Part shown: in pieces, positions 1-5,809 of the stretch
Layout of the letters: the number at the start of each line of letters is the position of its first letter
How positions within the stretch are numbered: the stretch's first letter is position 1
NCBI GenBank assembly: GCA_002402125.1
Contig: NVVG01000068.1
Coordinates: 13,420-19,228 of the forward strand
Length of the DNA: 5,809 bases
Origin: Moraxellaceae bacterium
Lineage (GTDB): Bacteria; Pseudomonadota; Gammaproteobacteria; Pseudomonadales; Ketobacteraceae
Direction: 5' to 3'
Position numbers and translations under genes: made by a program
The notes under the pieces: model-generated
Seen by the model: the letters and a program-made list of their open reading frames with translations, nothing else
Databases searched by the model: none
What the model was told of the DNA's origin: nothing

Positions 1-1041
1 GATAGCTATGATGCCTTTACCGCAATCGGGTTAAATGGCCAAACCCCTGATCAAGCTGATATCCCTTGGTACTATGTGGCAGGAAATCACGATGGTTTAG
101 TATTAGGCACGTTGCCAATCACCGATACAGAACTCAAACTTTTTGGAAAAACCATTCGCATTGGTACCCGACCATTCTTTGACAATATCGCCACCGGTAG
201 CACCAATTGGCTTGGTTACGAGCCTAGTGTTATTGGATTCTTAGAACACCTTTTTTCGCCCGCCAGCTTTGTTATTACCGCAGATGAAGACCGTCGTACG
301 TTACGTTCAAATGAAATCGCACTACAAATGAGTATTTCCAAAGACCCCAATTTTGTCAGCCAACCTATCGGTCATGGCATGAAACTCGTGCTGGAACAAC
401 AAGGAGAATTAAAAGACGGACAACTAAACTACAGCTTTTCCAGCAACGATGATTTAATTAAACACATCGCCCTCGACTCCAGCATGGCGATAGGACACTT
501 AGGTTTTCTTACGCAGCAAGACATCAGCTGGATAAAACAACAATTACAAGACGCGCAAGATAGCGGGCAACTTGTCATCGTTAGCTCACACCATAAACCT
601 GACGACATCCTTTTTAATAGCAAAACTTTAGTCGACACACTGAATCAATATCCAAACGTCATTGCGCATTTAGTCGCGCACTCCCACGAAAACCGCATCT
701 TACCCAGACTCGGTGAAACCCCAGAACTGGGTTATTGGGAAATTGAATCCGGCTCCATGGTAAACTGGCCTCAACAATTCCGGGTCTTAGATATATCGAT
801 AGATTCAAACAGTGGCATTGGCACCATCAAAAGCACCATGTTAAATCATGATTCTTCCAGCCCATTAGACGTATCTCAACGGGGACGCTTCTTATCCTAT
901 GTAGAACGTTACTTAGAGCGCTACTCAGCACTTGATATATCGGATCCGACTGAAGCACTGGCAGCAACCGAAGGCTATCCGGAAGATAGAAATACTTTTT
1001 TATTCTTTAAAGTACCTGCTAACGTCTTAGCTCGTTTGTAA
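1..1041 (+). CDS. Calcineurin-like metallophosphoesterase, C-terminal part (5' truncated by the window)
   Basis: The reading frame is open from base 1 and ends at TAA 1039-1041, leaving 346 residues; the start lies upstream of the window. A GTG at 76 sits inside the conserved YYVAGNHD block and is not a believable start. Motifs seen are GNHD (82-93, the Asn/His metal-binding block), SSHHKP (583-600, the middle His block) and AHSHEN (676-693, in place of the usual GHxH). Together these are blocks III-V of the calcineurin-like phosphoesterase fold, which binds two metal ions and hydrolyses phosphate esters. The N-terminal DxH and GDxxD blocks must be off the window. A region with EDRRTL (about 286-303) and PIGHGM (364-381) between the metal blocks recalls large bacterial metallophosphoesterases of the PPA1498 type, but that is from memory. 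The substrate cannot be read from the sequence, and localisation is unknown because the N-terminus is missing. The exonuclease follows on the same strand within about 40 bases, so co-transcription is likely. Confidence 0.9.
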   Translation, partial: DSYDAFTAIGLNGQTPDQADIPWYYVAGNHDGLVLGTLPITDTELKLFGKTIRIGTRPFFDNIATGSTNWLGYEPSVIGFLEHLFSPASFVITADEDRRTLRSNEIALQMSISKDPNFVSQPIGHGMKLVLEQQGELKDGQLNYSFSSNDDLIKHIALDSSMAIGHLGFLTQQDISWIKQQLQDAQDSGQLVIVSSHHKPDDILFNSKTLVDTLNQYPNVIAHLVAHSHENRILPRLGETPELGYWEIESGSMVNWPQQFRVLDISIDSNSGIGTIKSTMLNHDSSSPLDVSQRGRFLSYVERYLERYSALDISDPTEALAATEGYPEDRNTFLFFKVPANVLARL

Positions 1042-1081
1042 TGGTAAATTGCCTCAATAATTTTAAGTAATAGGTCCACAT

Positions 1082-1717
1082 ATCAACACACCTAAAGCAA
1101 ACTCTGTAGTCGTACTGGATTTCGAGACCACCGGACTATCTCCTGACATGGGGGACCGTGCGATAGAAATTGGCGCCGTACGCATTCAAGATGGAAACAT
1201 CACCGACAGCTTCCAAGAACTGATGAACCCAGGCTGCCGAGTAAACAGTTTTATCGAAGACTACACCGGCATTAGCAATGAGATGTTAGCAGATGCACCG
1301 CCTTGCGCCGATGTCATGCACCGCTTTGCCGATTTTATTGAAGACAGCAATCTTATTGCGCACAACGCATCATTTGATAGGCGATTCTTGGATGCAGAAC
1401 TACGCTTTATTTCGCGCCAATATGCAGGTGAGTTTTCCTGCTCGTTACTTATCGCCAGAAGAATCTATCAAGATGCGCCAAATCATAAGTTAGGCACACT
1501 GATCAACTACAAAAACATCCCCTCAGAAGGCGCATTTCACCGTGCGTTATACGATGCAGAGATGACCGCGAAACTATGGATGAGCATGTTAGATGACATC
1601 TCCGAGCGTTTTGATATACCGTCTATTCCTTTTTCACTGATTCAAAAAATAACAAAAACACCGAAGAAATCGGTAGGAAAATTATTGGAAAATTGGGGCG
1701 CTACAGAAGTAAGTTAG
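1082..1717 (+). CDS. DEDDh 3'-5' exonuclease (DnaQ/epsilon-like), start codon uncertain
   Basis: A DnaQ-fold exonuclease of about 211 residues. All three motifs are present. ExoI is DFETTGL at 1118-1138 (Asp13, Glu15 counting from 1082). ExoII is AHNASFD at 1358-1378 (Asp99). ExoIII-epsilon is HRALYD at 1538-1555 (His153, Asp158). These give the four acidic metal ligands plus the general-base His of the DEDDh class, which removes nucleotides from 3' ends of DNA or RNA. There is no polymerase domain, so it is a stand-alone nuclease; proofreading, repair and RNA turnover remain open. The start is odd. The first in-frame ATG (1148) lies after the DxE motif and would give a dead enzyme. The frame is open only from 1067 (TAA at 1064-1066) and contains no ATG, GTG or TTG before 1148. 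I place the start at ATC 1082: it is one base from ATG, has AGGT six bases upstream (1072-1075), and gives a normal N-terminus. ATA 1070 and CTG 1115 are alternatives. Confidence 0.85.
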   Translation: MNTPKANSVVVLDFETTGLSPDMGDRAIEIGAVRIQDGNITDSFQELMNPGCRVNSFIEDYTGISNEMLADAPPCADVMHRFADFIEDSNLIAHNASFDRRFLDAELRFISRQYAGEFSCSLLIARRIYQDAPNHKLGTLINYKNIPSEGAFHRALYDAEMTAKLWMSMLDDISERFDIPSIPFSLIQKITKTPKKSVGKLLENWGATEVS

Positions 1718-1761
1718 CTCTTTCTATAGCTTAGAAAATAAGAACAGCCCCAACGGGCACA

Positions 1762-1947
1762 TTGAAGGAAGATAGACGTTGGCGTGTAGCGGCCTTTGAA
1801 ACAGATCATGAATCACTCTGTGCTGTCATATTTGAAAAACCCATTCTAACATATGACCGCCTGACTGCGCTGGATACAACAGAACCTGTTCTCCAAGTGC
1901 TGCAAAGAGTACATCGCGAGAACGGACAGTATTTTCGACGTACATGA
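1762..1947 (+). CDS. Doubtful small ORF, possibly a gene remnant
   Basis: A 61-codon ORF starting at TTG 1762 (frame open from 1735) and ending at TGA 1945-1947. I do not recognise the product. The composition is protein-like and mixed, with RRWRVAAFETDHESL near the start and PVLQVLQRVHREN near the end; there is no signal peptide or membrane segment. Against it being a real gene: there is no ATG, no visible ribosome binding site before TTG 1762, and the ORF is short. Near its end, frame 2 carries a plausible C-terminal tail (DVHELEIRGKNQRTSRL, ending at TAA 1988-1990). This could mean a frameshifted remnant of a longer protein, but that tail overlaps the hairpin at 1949-1983 and may be chance. 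Confidence 0.25.
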   Translation: MKEDRRWRVAAFETDHESLCAVIFEKPILTYDRLTALDTTEPVLQVLQRVHRENGQYFRRT

Positions 1948-1948
1948 A

Positions 1949-1983
1949 CTAGAGATTCGCGGGAAAAACCAGCGAACCTCTAG
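1949..1983. terminator. Hairpin between convergent genes, possible bidirectional terminator
   Basis: Bases 1949-1960 (CTAGAGATTCGC) and 1972-1983 (GCGAACCTCTAG) form a 12-bp stem with an 11-base loop. The one imperfect pair is A-C read on the + strand but a G-U wobble in the - strand transcript, so the hairpin is complete for the peptidase mRNA. GG/CC pairs inside the loop can extend it around an AAAAA tip. It lies 11 bases beyond the peptidase stop codon (1995-1997). Neither side has a clear U-run, so it is not a textbook intrinsic terminator. It could instead stabilise a 3' end. Confidence 0.55.
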
Positions 1984-1994
1984 GTTATAAATGC

Positions 1995-4900
1995 TTACTG
2001 TATTTCTTCAGAGCATACATCTGTCCCAGGCAGGCACACTTTCCAGTTATATGTGGTGCTATCAAAATATTGATTTATTCTCGTCGGATTCGCTGTAACT
2101 CCTTCCTTACTAAGCTCACCGTCTCTATAAATGTCGACGGATTCAGCGCCCGACCACGAAATATCGACTGTAAGCCCCCACCATTTCGAAGTGGTTTCCA
2201 CATCGATAGTAAGCGTCTCTAACGCTATGCTAGCGGCCGTATAGGAATTATCATCTACCTTAATCCCGTTTGCGTGAAAGATAAATAGTTCCACATAAAT
2301 CGGTTCACCATTCGTCGGTAGATCGGTCTTCGTAAATGATGTCACCCCTCCCTGCCCAACCTGGTGAGCACCGATTAATGGACCGCCTGGAGAGGTTCTA
2401 AAGTTCAGCCCATAGGACGGTTCCATGTCGCCTTCTTCCACTAGAATGGGGGTCCATTCAAAGGTAACAGTGCTGGACGTAAATGTTGAGCCATTTGGGG
2501 GCATAATGATCACGCCGCCAGCAGGAATCACGACAACTATGAAGTTTATTGGCTCACTTATTGCGACAATTTCACCGTCATCTATACGACTGGCAACGAG
2601 GGTCGCATTGTAATAGCCAGGGTTTGAATAGGTGTGTGAAGGTGACTGTCCAACTCCAGAAAAGTCATCTCCAAATTCCCAAGCATAGGTGTATGTAAAT
2701 TCCGCGGCATCTGATTCCGTAGATCCACTGAATTCAATTGATTTACCCACCTCACCTTTATAGGGCCCTCCTGCATCGGCAACGAGTGGAGCAGGGCTAG
2801 CTGCTATATAGGTACGTTTATCGAACTTAATCCCGTTCGCGTGAAAGATAAATAATTCCACATAAATTGGTTCACCATTCGTCGGTAGATCTGTTTTAGT
2901 AAATGAAGTCACCCCTCCCTGACCAACCTGATGAGCAGCAAGTAATGGTCCGTTTGGAGAGGTTCTAAAATTCAGCCCATAAGACGGTTCCATATCGCCG
3001 TCTTCCACTGGAATGGGTGTCCATTCAAAGGTTACAGTACTAGAGGTAAATGTGCTGCCATCTGCGGGACTGGTGATTACACCGCCTGTAGTATTCACTA
3101 CGACAGTGAAATTTATTGTGTCACTTACTGCCACAACTTCACCACTCTCTATACGACTGACAACTAGGGTCGCGTTGTAAGAATCAGGGCTTGAGTAGGC
3201 GTGAGAAGGTGACCTTCCAACAGCAGTTGAACCATCTCCAAATTCCCACTGATAAGAATATGTAAATTCTGGTGAATCTGCTTCGGGAGATCCGCTGAAA
3301 ACGATTGGCTGACCTACATCGCCTTCATAAGGCCCTCCTGCATCTGCAATCAGTTTTATTCTATAACTGGTATAATCAGGAAACTGAACACCTGGATAAG
3401 TAGTAGTTAACATTACAAATACCTCCCTGCCATCCTGCGGTAACTCATCAAAAGTCCATATTTCCTCAGAAAGCATCTTAATTCCGTAATCAAATCCACG
3501 CTCTGATGACCCCATCTTTATAAAATAAGTGGTCGCATCAAGAGCCTCATTCCACACAAATATGATGGGGCCAGCGGGCAAAATGGAGTCGTCTGGATGA
3601 TTGCTAATAGATGCAACTGTGTAAACTCCAACTTCAAAGATTGCCGTATCACTGCCTTCGAAGGTGTCATCACTATTAGCACGAGAAACTGTTAGGCTCC
3701 CGGTATACTTTCCAGCTTGTTGGTATAAATGAGTTGGCGTCGGGCCAGTGCCAGTAGCCCCATCTCCAAAGTCCCACAAATAGGTTAGAACCTGGTTGGC
3801 GTGGTCGGTAGATCCCGTTCCATCAAAAATAATTTCTTTTGCAACATCTCCAAAATATGGACCACCAGGATCTGCCAATAGACCATGTGCTGTGAATGTG
3901 TAATATTTATTAAAACCGCGCCCCTCAAATTGGGTATGCAACTTAAAGGTGATAAGCTGCCCATCTCTTGGTAGATCGGTCACAGTAACAGTAGTCGCAG
4001 GGACTGAATTAAAATAGCTCCATCCGGACGCGTTAGTTAGCTCTAGCGAATATCCAGTCACTCCAGGTACGCTATTCCAAGTAAATGTTTCCTCAGTAGA
4101 GGTAAACACTGAATTGTCTGTGTGGCTAGTTAATTCCGCAGTATTTTCCCCAATACTAATTTGTGTTGTTTCAGTATGCTGCCCCTGACTCCCTTTTACC
4201 GTAAGAGTGACTAAATAAACCCCTGCACTTTGGTAGGTATGAGTGGGGTTAGGACCTGTAAACGACTCACCTTCTCTACCATCTGGAATACTGTAATCAC
4301 CGAAATCCCATGTGTACGATAGAGCTAGACCAGTCTGATCGCCAGACGATGCACCATCAAATTCAATTGGAATCTCTGCAGTTCCTATATACGGACCACC
4401 AGGCCTGGCGGTAGGAGTATCACAGACATTGTTGCCAACTGACAAGTACCAAGTTCTGCTTGTTTTAAGTAAATCACTAGGATCCAATCTTACTTTTGTG
4501 TCTACATTATTAACTAAGTCAGTGACTACAGCTTCAACTACATGACAGCTTTCTGAATACAAAATGGAGTCAAATATATAGCCGAAATCTGCTGTAACAA
4601 ATTCTCCGTTTACAAACCACTCCACAGGCAATCGCTCAGTCAGTCCATCGCGAACAACTTCTAAGGAAGTAACACTAAAACTCAAACTCTCCCCGTTCAC
4701 CATATCGATATTTCTTGAACTAGGACTAGCATCATCTATACCTTCCACATAGTTATAGAAACCGAGAACCATTTGTTCCTCATTAACCGGATAAAATGGT
4801 TGGGCGGAACTATTCATAGTTGAATTGTAAGTCGCTCTATAAAAAGGCTCTGGACAATAGTAAGCACCTTTGTACAATCCAGGCAGACCTTCATTATCCT

Positions 4901-5687
4901 CATCAGTTTCAGAAATGGTAATACTTTGGTTTATCCAGTTATCTGGGTCAATCCAGTGGTTCCACGGGATTTCACTTAGCTCGGTTTTTCTCGTGACATT
5001 TGGACCAGCATCAAAATCATCCCCCCATATAACAGTGTCACAGTTCATTACATCTTCATTAATATACTCATCGGATAACCCCCCCACAACATGACCAATT
5101 TCGTGAACAAATACCCAGTCCGTAGGACCCCAAAGGTTTATTACAACTACGCCTTCTCCAGGCAATGCATAGGATTGCCCAATTCCATTGTATATCACAA
5201 TAATTAGATCTTGTTGATCGAGCGAAACACCACTACCGCTGATAATTTTTCGCACACTAGACCAATCAAACGTTACCTTACTCCCAACTGCATAAGAATC
5301 AAAAGCGGTATCCACAGTGTCTTCCTCGGGACCAGCATCAGTTCCCCGCTCAGCACTAACCACATCAATTCTATGCACTCTAAAATACTTACCATATTCG
5401 TCAAATGGAGCTCGTTGAAAACCTTTGCTAATCATATTATCGACAATAGTCCTAAATGAATCCAGGTCCTCACCTTCAGTGAAACCCTCTCCTACAATTA
5501 CAACATCGTATCTATTCGCAGAATCCCCACTGGGATTGCTCAAATATTCATAGTCTGCACCTTCAAGAACCATAGGTGGATATACCTCTACTGGCGCTGC
5601 ATTAGATATAGATGGCGTACCAATAAATAACAGCGTTGACGCCAGCAACACTGAACATGTCGATTTAATTTGTTTAATTATTTTCAT
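1995..5687 (-). CDS. Secreted M64-family zinc metallopeptidase with four PKD domains
   Basis: A 1230-residue exported protein. Order: signal peptide 1-30 (basic n-region MKIIKQIK, hydrophobic core, likely cut after SNA); M64-like peptidase about 58-317 with HEIGH (195-199), SDEY (205-208) and a YNSTMNS segment (287-293) that may be the Met-turn; Ig-like linker about 318-424 with Cys381 and Cys422; four PKD domains at about 425-513, 603-686, 779-864 and 968-1053, each with a GGPY opening and a W-D/E-FGD core; four beta-rich modules between and after them; and a C-terminal domain 1154-1230 with Cys1218 and Cys1225. M64 enzymes are zinc peptidases, the type member cleaving IgA; the substrate here is unknown. 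No C-terminal anchor is seen. The frame extends upstream to TTG 5724-5726 and ATG 5697-5699, but both lie inside the preceding gene. ATG 5685-5687, one base after that gene's stop, gives the cleanest signal peptide. Confidence 0.92.
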   Translation of the reverse strand: MKIIKQIKSTCSVLLASTLLFIGTPSISNAAPVEVYPPMVLEGADYEYLSNPSGDSANRYDVVIVGEGFTEGEDLDSFRTIVDNMISKGFQRAPFDEYGKYFRVHRIDVVSAERGTDAGPEEDTVDTAFDSYAVGSKVTFDWSSVRKIISGSGVSLDQQDLIIVIYNGIGQSYALPGEGVVVINLWGPTDWVFVHEIGHVVGGLSDEYINEDVMNCDTVIWGDDFDAGPNVTRKTELSEIPWNHWIDPDNWINQSITISETDEDNEGLPGLYKGAYYCPEPFYRATYNSTMNSSAQPFYPVNEEQMVLGFYNYVEGIDDASPSSRNIDMVNGESLSFSVTSLEVVRDGLTERLPVEWFVNGEFVTADFGYIFDSILYSESCHVVEAVVTDLVNNVDTKVRLDPSDLLKTSRTWYLSVGNNVCDTPTARPGGPYIGTAEIPIEFDGASSGDQTGLALSYTWDFGDYSIPDGREGESFTGPNPTHTYQSAGVYLVTLTVKGSQGQHTETTQISIGENTAELTSHTDNSVFTSTEETFTWNSVPGVTGYSLELTNASGWSYFNSVPATTVTVTDLPRDGQLITFKLHTQFEGRGFNKYYTFTAHGLLADPGGPYFGDVAKEIIFDGTGSTDHANQVLTYLWDFGDGATGTGPTPTHLYQQAGKYTGSLTVSRANSDDTFEGSDTAIFEVGVYTVASISNHPDDSILPAGPIIFVWNEALDATTYFIKMGSSERGFDYGIKMLSEEIWTFDELPQDGREVFVMLTTTYPGVQFPDYTSYRIKLIADAGGPYEGDVGQPIVFSGSPEADSPEFTYSYQWEFGDGSTAVGRSPSHAYSSPDSYNATLVVSRIESGEVVAVSDTINFTVVVNTTGGVITSPADGSTFTSSTVTFEWTPIPVEDGDMEPSYGLNFRTSPNGPLLAAHQVGQGGVTSFTKTDLPTNGEPIYVELFIFHANGIKFDKRTYIAASPAPLVADAGGPYKGEVGKSIEFSGSTESDAAEFTYTYAWEFGDDFSGVGQSPSHTYSNPGYYNATLVASRIDDGEIVAISEPINFIVVVIPAGGVIIMPPNGSTFTSSTVTFEWTPILVEEGDMEPSYGLNFRTSPGGPLIGAHQVGQGGVTSFTKTDLPTNGEPIYVELFIFHANGIKVDDNSYTAASIALETLTIDVETTSKWWGLTVDISWSGAESVDIYRDGELSKEGVTANPTRINQYFDSTTYNWKVCLPGTDVCSEEIQ
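2229..2528 (-). other. Interleaved beta module 4
   Basis: NGSTFTSSTVTFEW opening, MEPSYGLNFRTSP centre, DLPTNGEPIYVELF and NSYTAAS end. After it the protein continues into a different C-terminal domain (about 77 residues with WWGLTVDISW and two Cys), which may be an FN3-like cap. Confidence 0.7.
2529..2786 (-). other. PKD domain 4
   Basis: GGPYKGEVG opening, YAWEFGDDFSGVG core (GDD in place of the common GDG), SHTYSNPGYYNATLVASR end. Confidence 0.87.
2796..3095 (-). other. Interleaved beta module 3
   Basis: About 100 residues: DGSTFTSSTVTFEW opening, MEPSYGLNFRTSP centre, DLPTNGEPIYVELF and RTYIAAS end. It is almost identical to module 4. Confidence 0.7.
3096..3353 (-). other. PKD domain 3
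   Basis: GGPYEGDVG opening, YQWEFGDGSTAVG core, SHAYSSPDSYNATLVVSR end. It is nearly the same as PKD4 and forms the first half of the duplicated unit. Confidence 0.88.
3354..3629 (-). other. Interleaved beta module 2
   Basis: The most diverged copy: PDDSILPAGPIIFVW opening, ATTYFIKMGSS centre, ELPQDGREVFVML and a YTSYRIK end. It keeps the LPxDG and hydrophobic strand pattern of the other modules. Confidence 0.6.
3630..3881 (-). other. PKD domain 2
   Basis: GGPYFGD opening, IIFDGTGSTD, YLWDFGDGATGTG core, and THLYQQAGKYTGSLTV end. This is a canonical PKD domain. Confidence 0.9.
3885..4145 (-). other. Interleaved beta module 1
   Basis: About 87 residues between PKD1 and PKD2: D-N-S-x-F-T-S opening, FTWNSVPGVTGYSLEL centre, then DLPRDGQLITFKL and a YYTFTA end. 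The pattern recurs in modules 2-4. It resembles a Trp-containing beta-sandwich unit seen in other secreted bacterial proteins, but I cannot give it a family name with certainty. Confidence 0.65.
4149..4415 (-). other. PKD domain 1
   Basis: Contains GGPYIG, a YTWDFGD core, and THTYQSAGVYLVTLTV at the end, all PKD signatures. It differs from the other three in a longer loop after WDFGD (YSIPDGREGESFTG). Confidence 0.88.
4737..5516 (-). other. M64-type metallopeptidase catalytic domain
   Basis: Begins with RYDVVIVGEGFTEGE, the strand-and-turn opening typical of M64 peptidases, followed by an FRVHRIDVVSAERGTD block. The zinc motif HEIGH is encoded at 5091-5105 and is followed by GGLSDEY, close to the HEFGHxxxGLxDEY pattern of the family. 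The later YKGAYYC and YNSTMNS blocks match the family's usual region after the active site. His195, His199 and Glu196 (precursor numbering) are the expected zinc ligands and catalytic Glu. Assigning the third ligand to the DEY segment or elsewhere would be a guess. Confidence 0.88.
5598..5687 (-). other. Sec signal peptide of the M64 peptidase
   Basis: Thirty residues from ATG 5685-5687: a lysine-rich n-region (MKIIKQIK), a hydrophobic core (SVLLASTLLFIG), and a polar end (TPSISNA) before APVEVYPP. It fits signal peptidase I cleavage after SNA. The Cys in STCS is not in a lipobox, so a lipoprotein is unlikely. Confidence 0.8.
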
Positions 5688-5691
5688 CTTA
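5685..5691 (-). promoter_or_regulatory. Stop-start junction (TAA-G-ATG) coupling the upstream gene to the peptidase
   Basis: On the - strand the upstream gene's TAA (5689-5691) is followed by one G and then ATG (5685-5687) of the peptidase. Only a weak GGA is seen about 11 bases before this ATG, so peptidase translation probably depends on ribosomes finishing the upstream gene. A second ATG, 12 bases earlier (5697-5699, in the peptidase frame and overlapping the upstream gene), is the alternative start. Confidence 0.6.
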
Positions 5692-5809
5692 TTTAACATC
5701 CATTTCAGCAATGAGGTCAAAAGCAAAGGCTTTGCCAGTCCAGCTAGGCTGGTAGATTTTAATTACGCTAATATCAGGATCATTCGGAACAACGAATTGA
5801 ATATCTACG
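5689..5809 (-). CDS. Unidentified protein, C-terminal 39 residues only (5' cut by window end)
   Basis: A frame runs open on the - strand from the window edge and ends at TAA 5689-5691. It encodes 39 complete codons: VDIQFVVPNDPDI, then SVIKIYQPSWTGK, then AFAFDLIAEMDVK. The alternating hydrophobic pattern suggests the last beta strands of a globular or secreted domain, but the piece is too short to name. That it is a real gene is supported by its stop sitting one base before the peptidase start codon, as in a translationally coupled operon, and by the natural amino-acid composition. Only 121 bases are visible, so a chance open frame cannot be fully excluded. Confidence 0.65.
   Translation of the reverse strand, partial: VDIQFVVPNDPDISVIKIYQPSWTGKAFAFDLIAEMDVK

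Larger units (their letters stand above)
2229..3353 (-). repeat. In-frame tandem duplication, 567-bp period (PKD + module)
   Basis: Copy A is 2796-3353 and copy B is 2229-2786, offset by exactly 567 bases (189 codons) along their whole length. In the best part (from about 2272 against 2839) I count roughly 25 differences in about 200 bases, many of them silent. PKD1/2 and modules 1/2 are far more diverged, so this pair arose later by duplication of one PKD+module unit. Confidence 0.88.

Noticed and set aside
429..638. Antisense ORF of 69 codons within the phosphoesterase
   Set aside because: It is a shadow of the coding frame, rich in Cys and Ser, with no support from motifs or a ribosome binding site.
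1148..1717. Exonuclease starting at ATG 1148
   Set aside because: It would lack the DFETTG motif that supplies two of the metal-binding residues and the first beta strand.
1747..1758. Small inverted repeat GCCC-CAAC-GGGC after the exonuclease
   Set aside because: Only a 4-bp stem with no U-run; it may be a worn terminator, but it is too weak to call.
1700..2000. Integron attC site or mobile-element end near the convergent junction
   Set aside because: I searched for RYYYAAC/GTTRRRY-type core sites and flanking direct repeats and found no convincing pair.
5211..5459. ORF of 82 codons antisense to the peptidase domain
   Set aside because: It is opposite a well-supported catalytic domain, and its translation has no recognisable features.
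5688..5726. Extension of the peptidase to TTG 5724-5726 (1243 residues)
   Set aside because: This stretch is the end of the upstream - strand gene in another frame. A start at ATG 5685-5687 gives a normal signal peptide.

Overview
The window looks like ordinary chromosomal DNA of a Gram-negative bacterium, most likely a marine or aquatic gammaproteobacterium. That assignment is an inference from moderate GC content, Sec-type secretion, a large secreted metallopeptidase with PKD domains, and a DnaQ-like exonuclease of the type common in that class. There is no rRNA, tRNA, CRISPR array, insertion sequence or phage gene to help place it.

Layout: two convergent gene blocks meet near position 1950-1990. 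On the + strand come the C-terminal 346 residues of a calcineurin-like metallophosphoesterase (1-1041, 5' end cut by the window), then a DEDDh 3'-5' exonuclease (about 1082-1717). The exonuclease has no canonical start codon upstream of its first catalytic motif. A 277-base stretch follows (1718-1994) with a weak 61-codon ORF that may be a remnant, and a 12-bp-stem hairpin (1949-1983) that lies between the converging genes.

On the - strand, a 1230-residue secreted protein fills 1995-5687. It has a signal peptide, an M64-type zinc metallopeptidase domain with HEIGH and DEY motifs, an Ig-like linker domain, four PKD domains alternating with four copies of a beta-rich module, and a short cysteine-paired C-terminal domain. 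The last two PKD+module pairs are a recent in-frame duplication of 567 bp. Its start codon lies one base after the stop codon of another - strand gene, of which only the last 39 codons are in the window (5689-5809). The two are probably an operon with translational coupling.

The + strand pair (phosphoesterase and nuclease) shows no evident functional link to the - strand secreted peptidase. The most interesting points are the repeat architecture of the peptidase, its coupled partner gene running off the window, and the missing start codon of the exonuclease. I do not see convincing evidence of an entirely new system.
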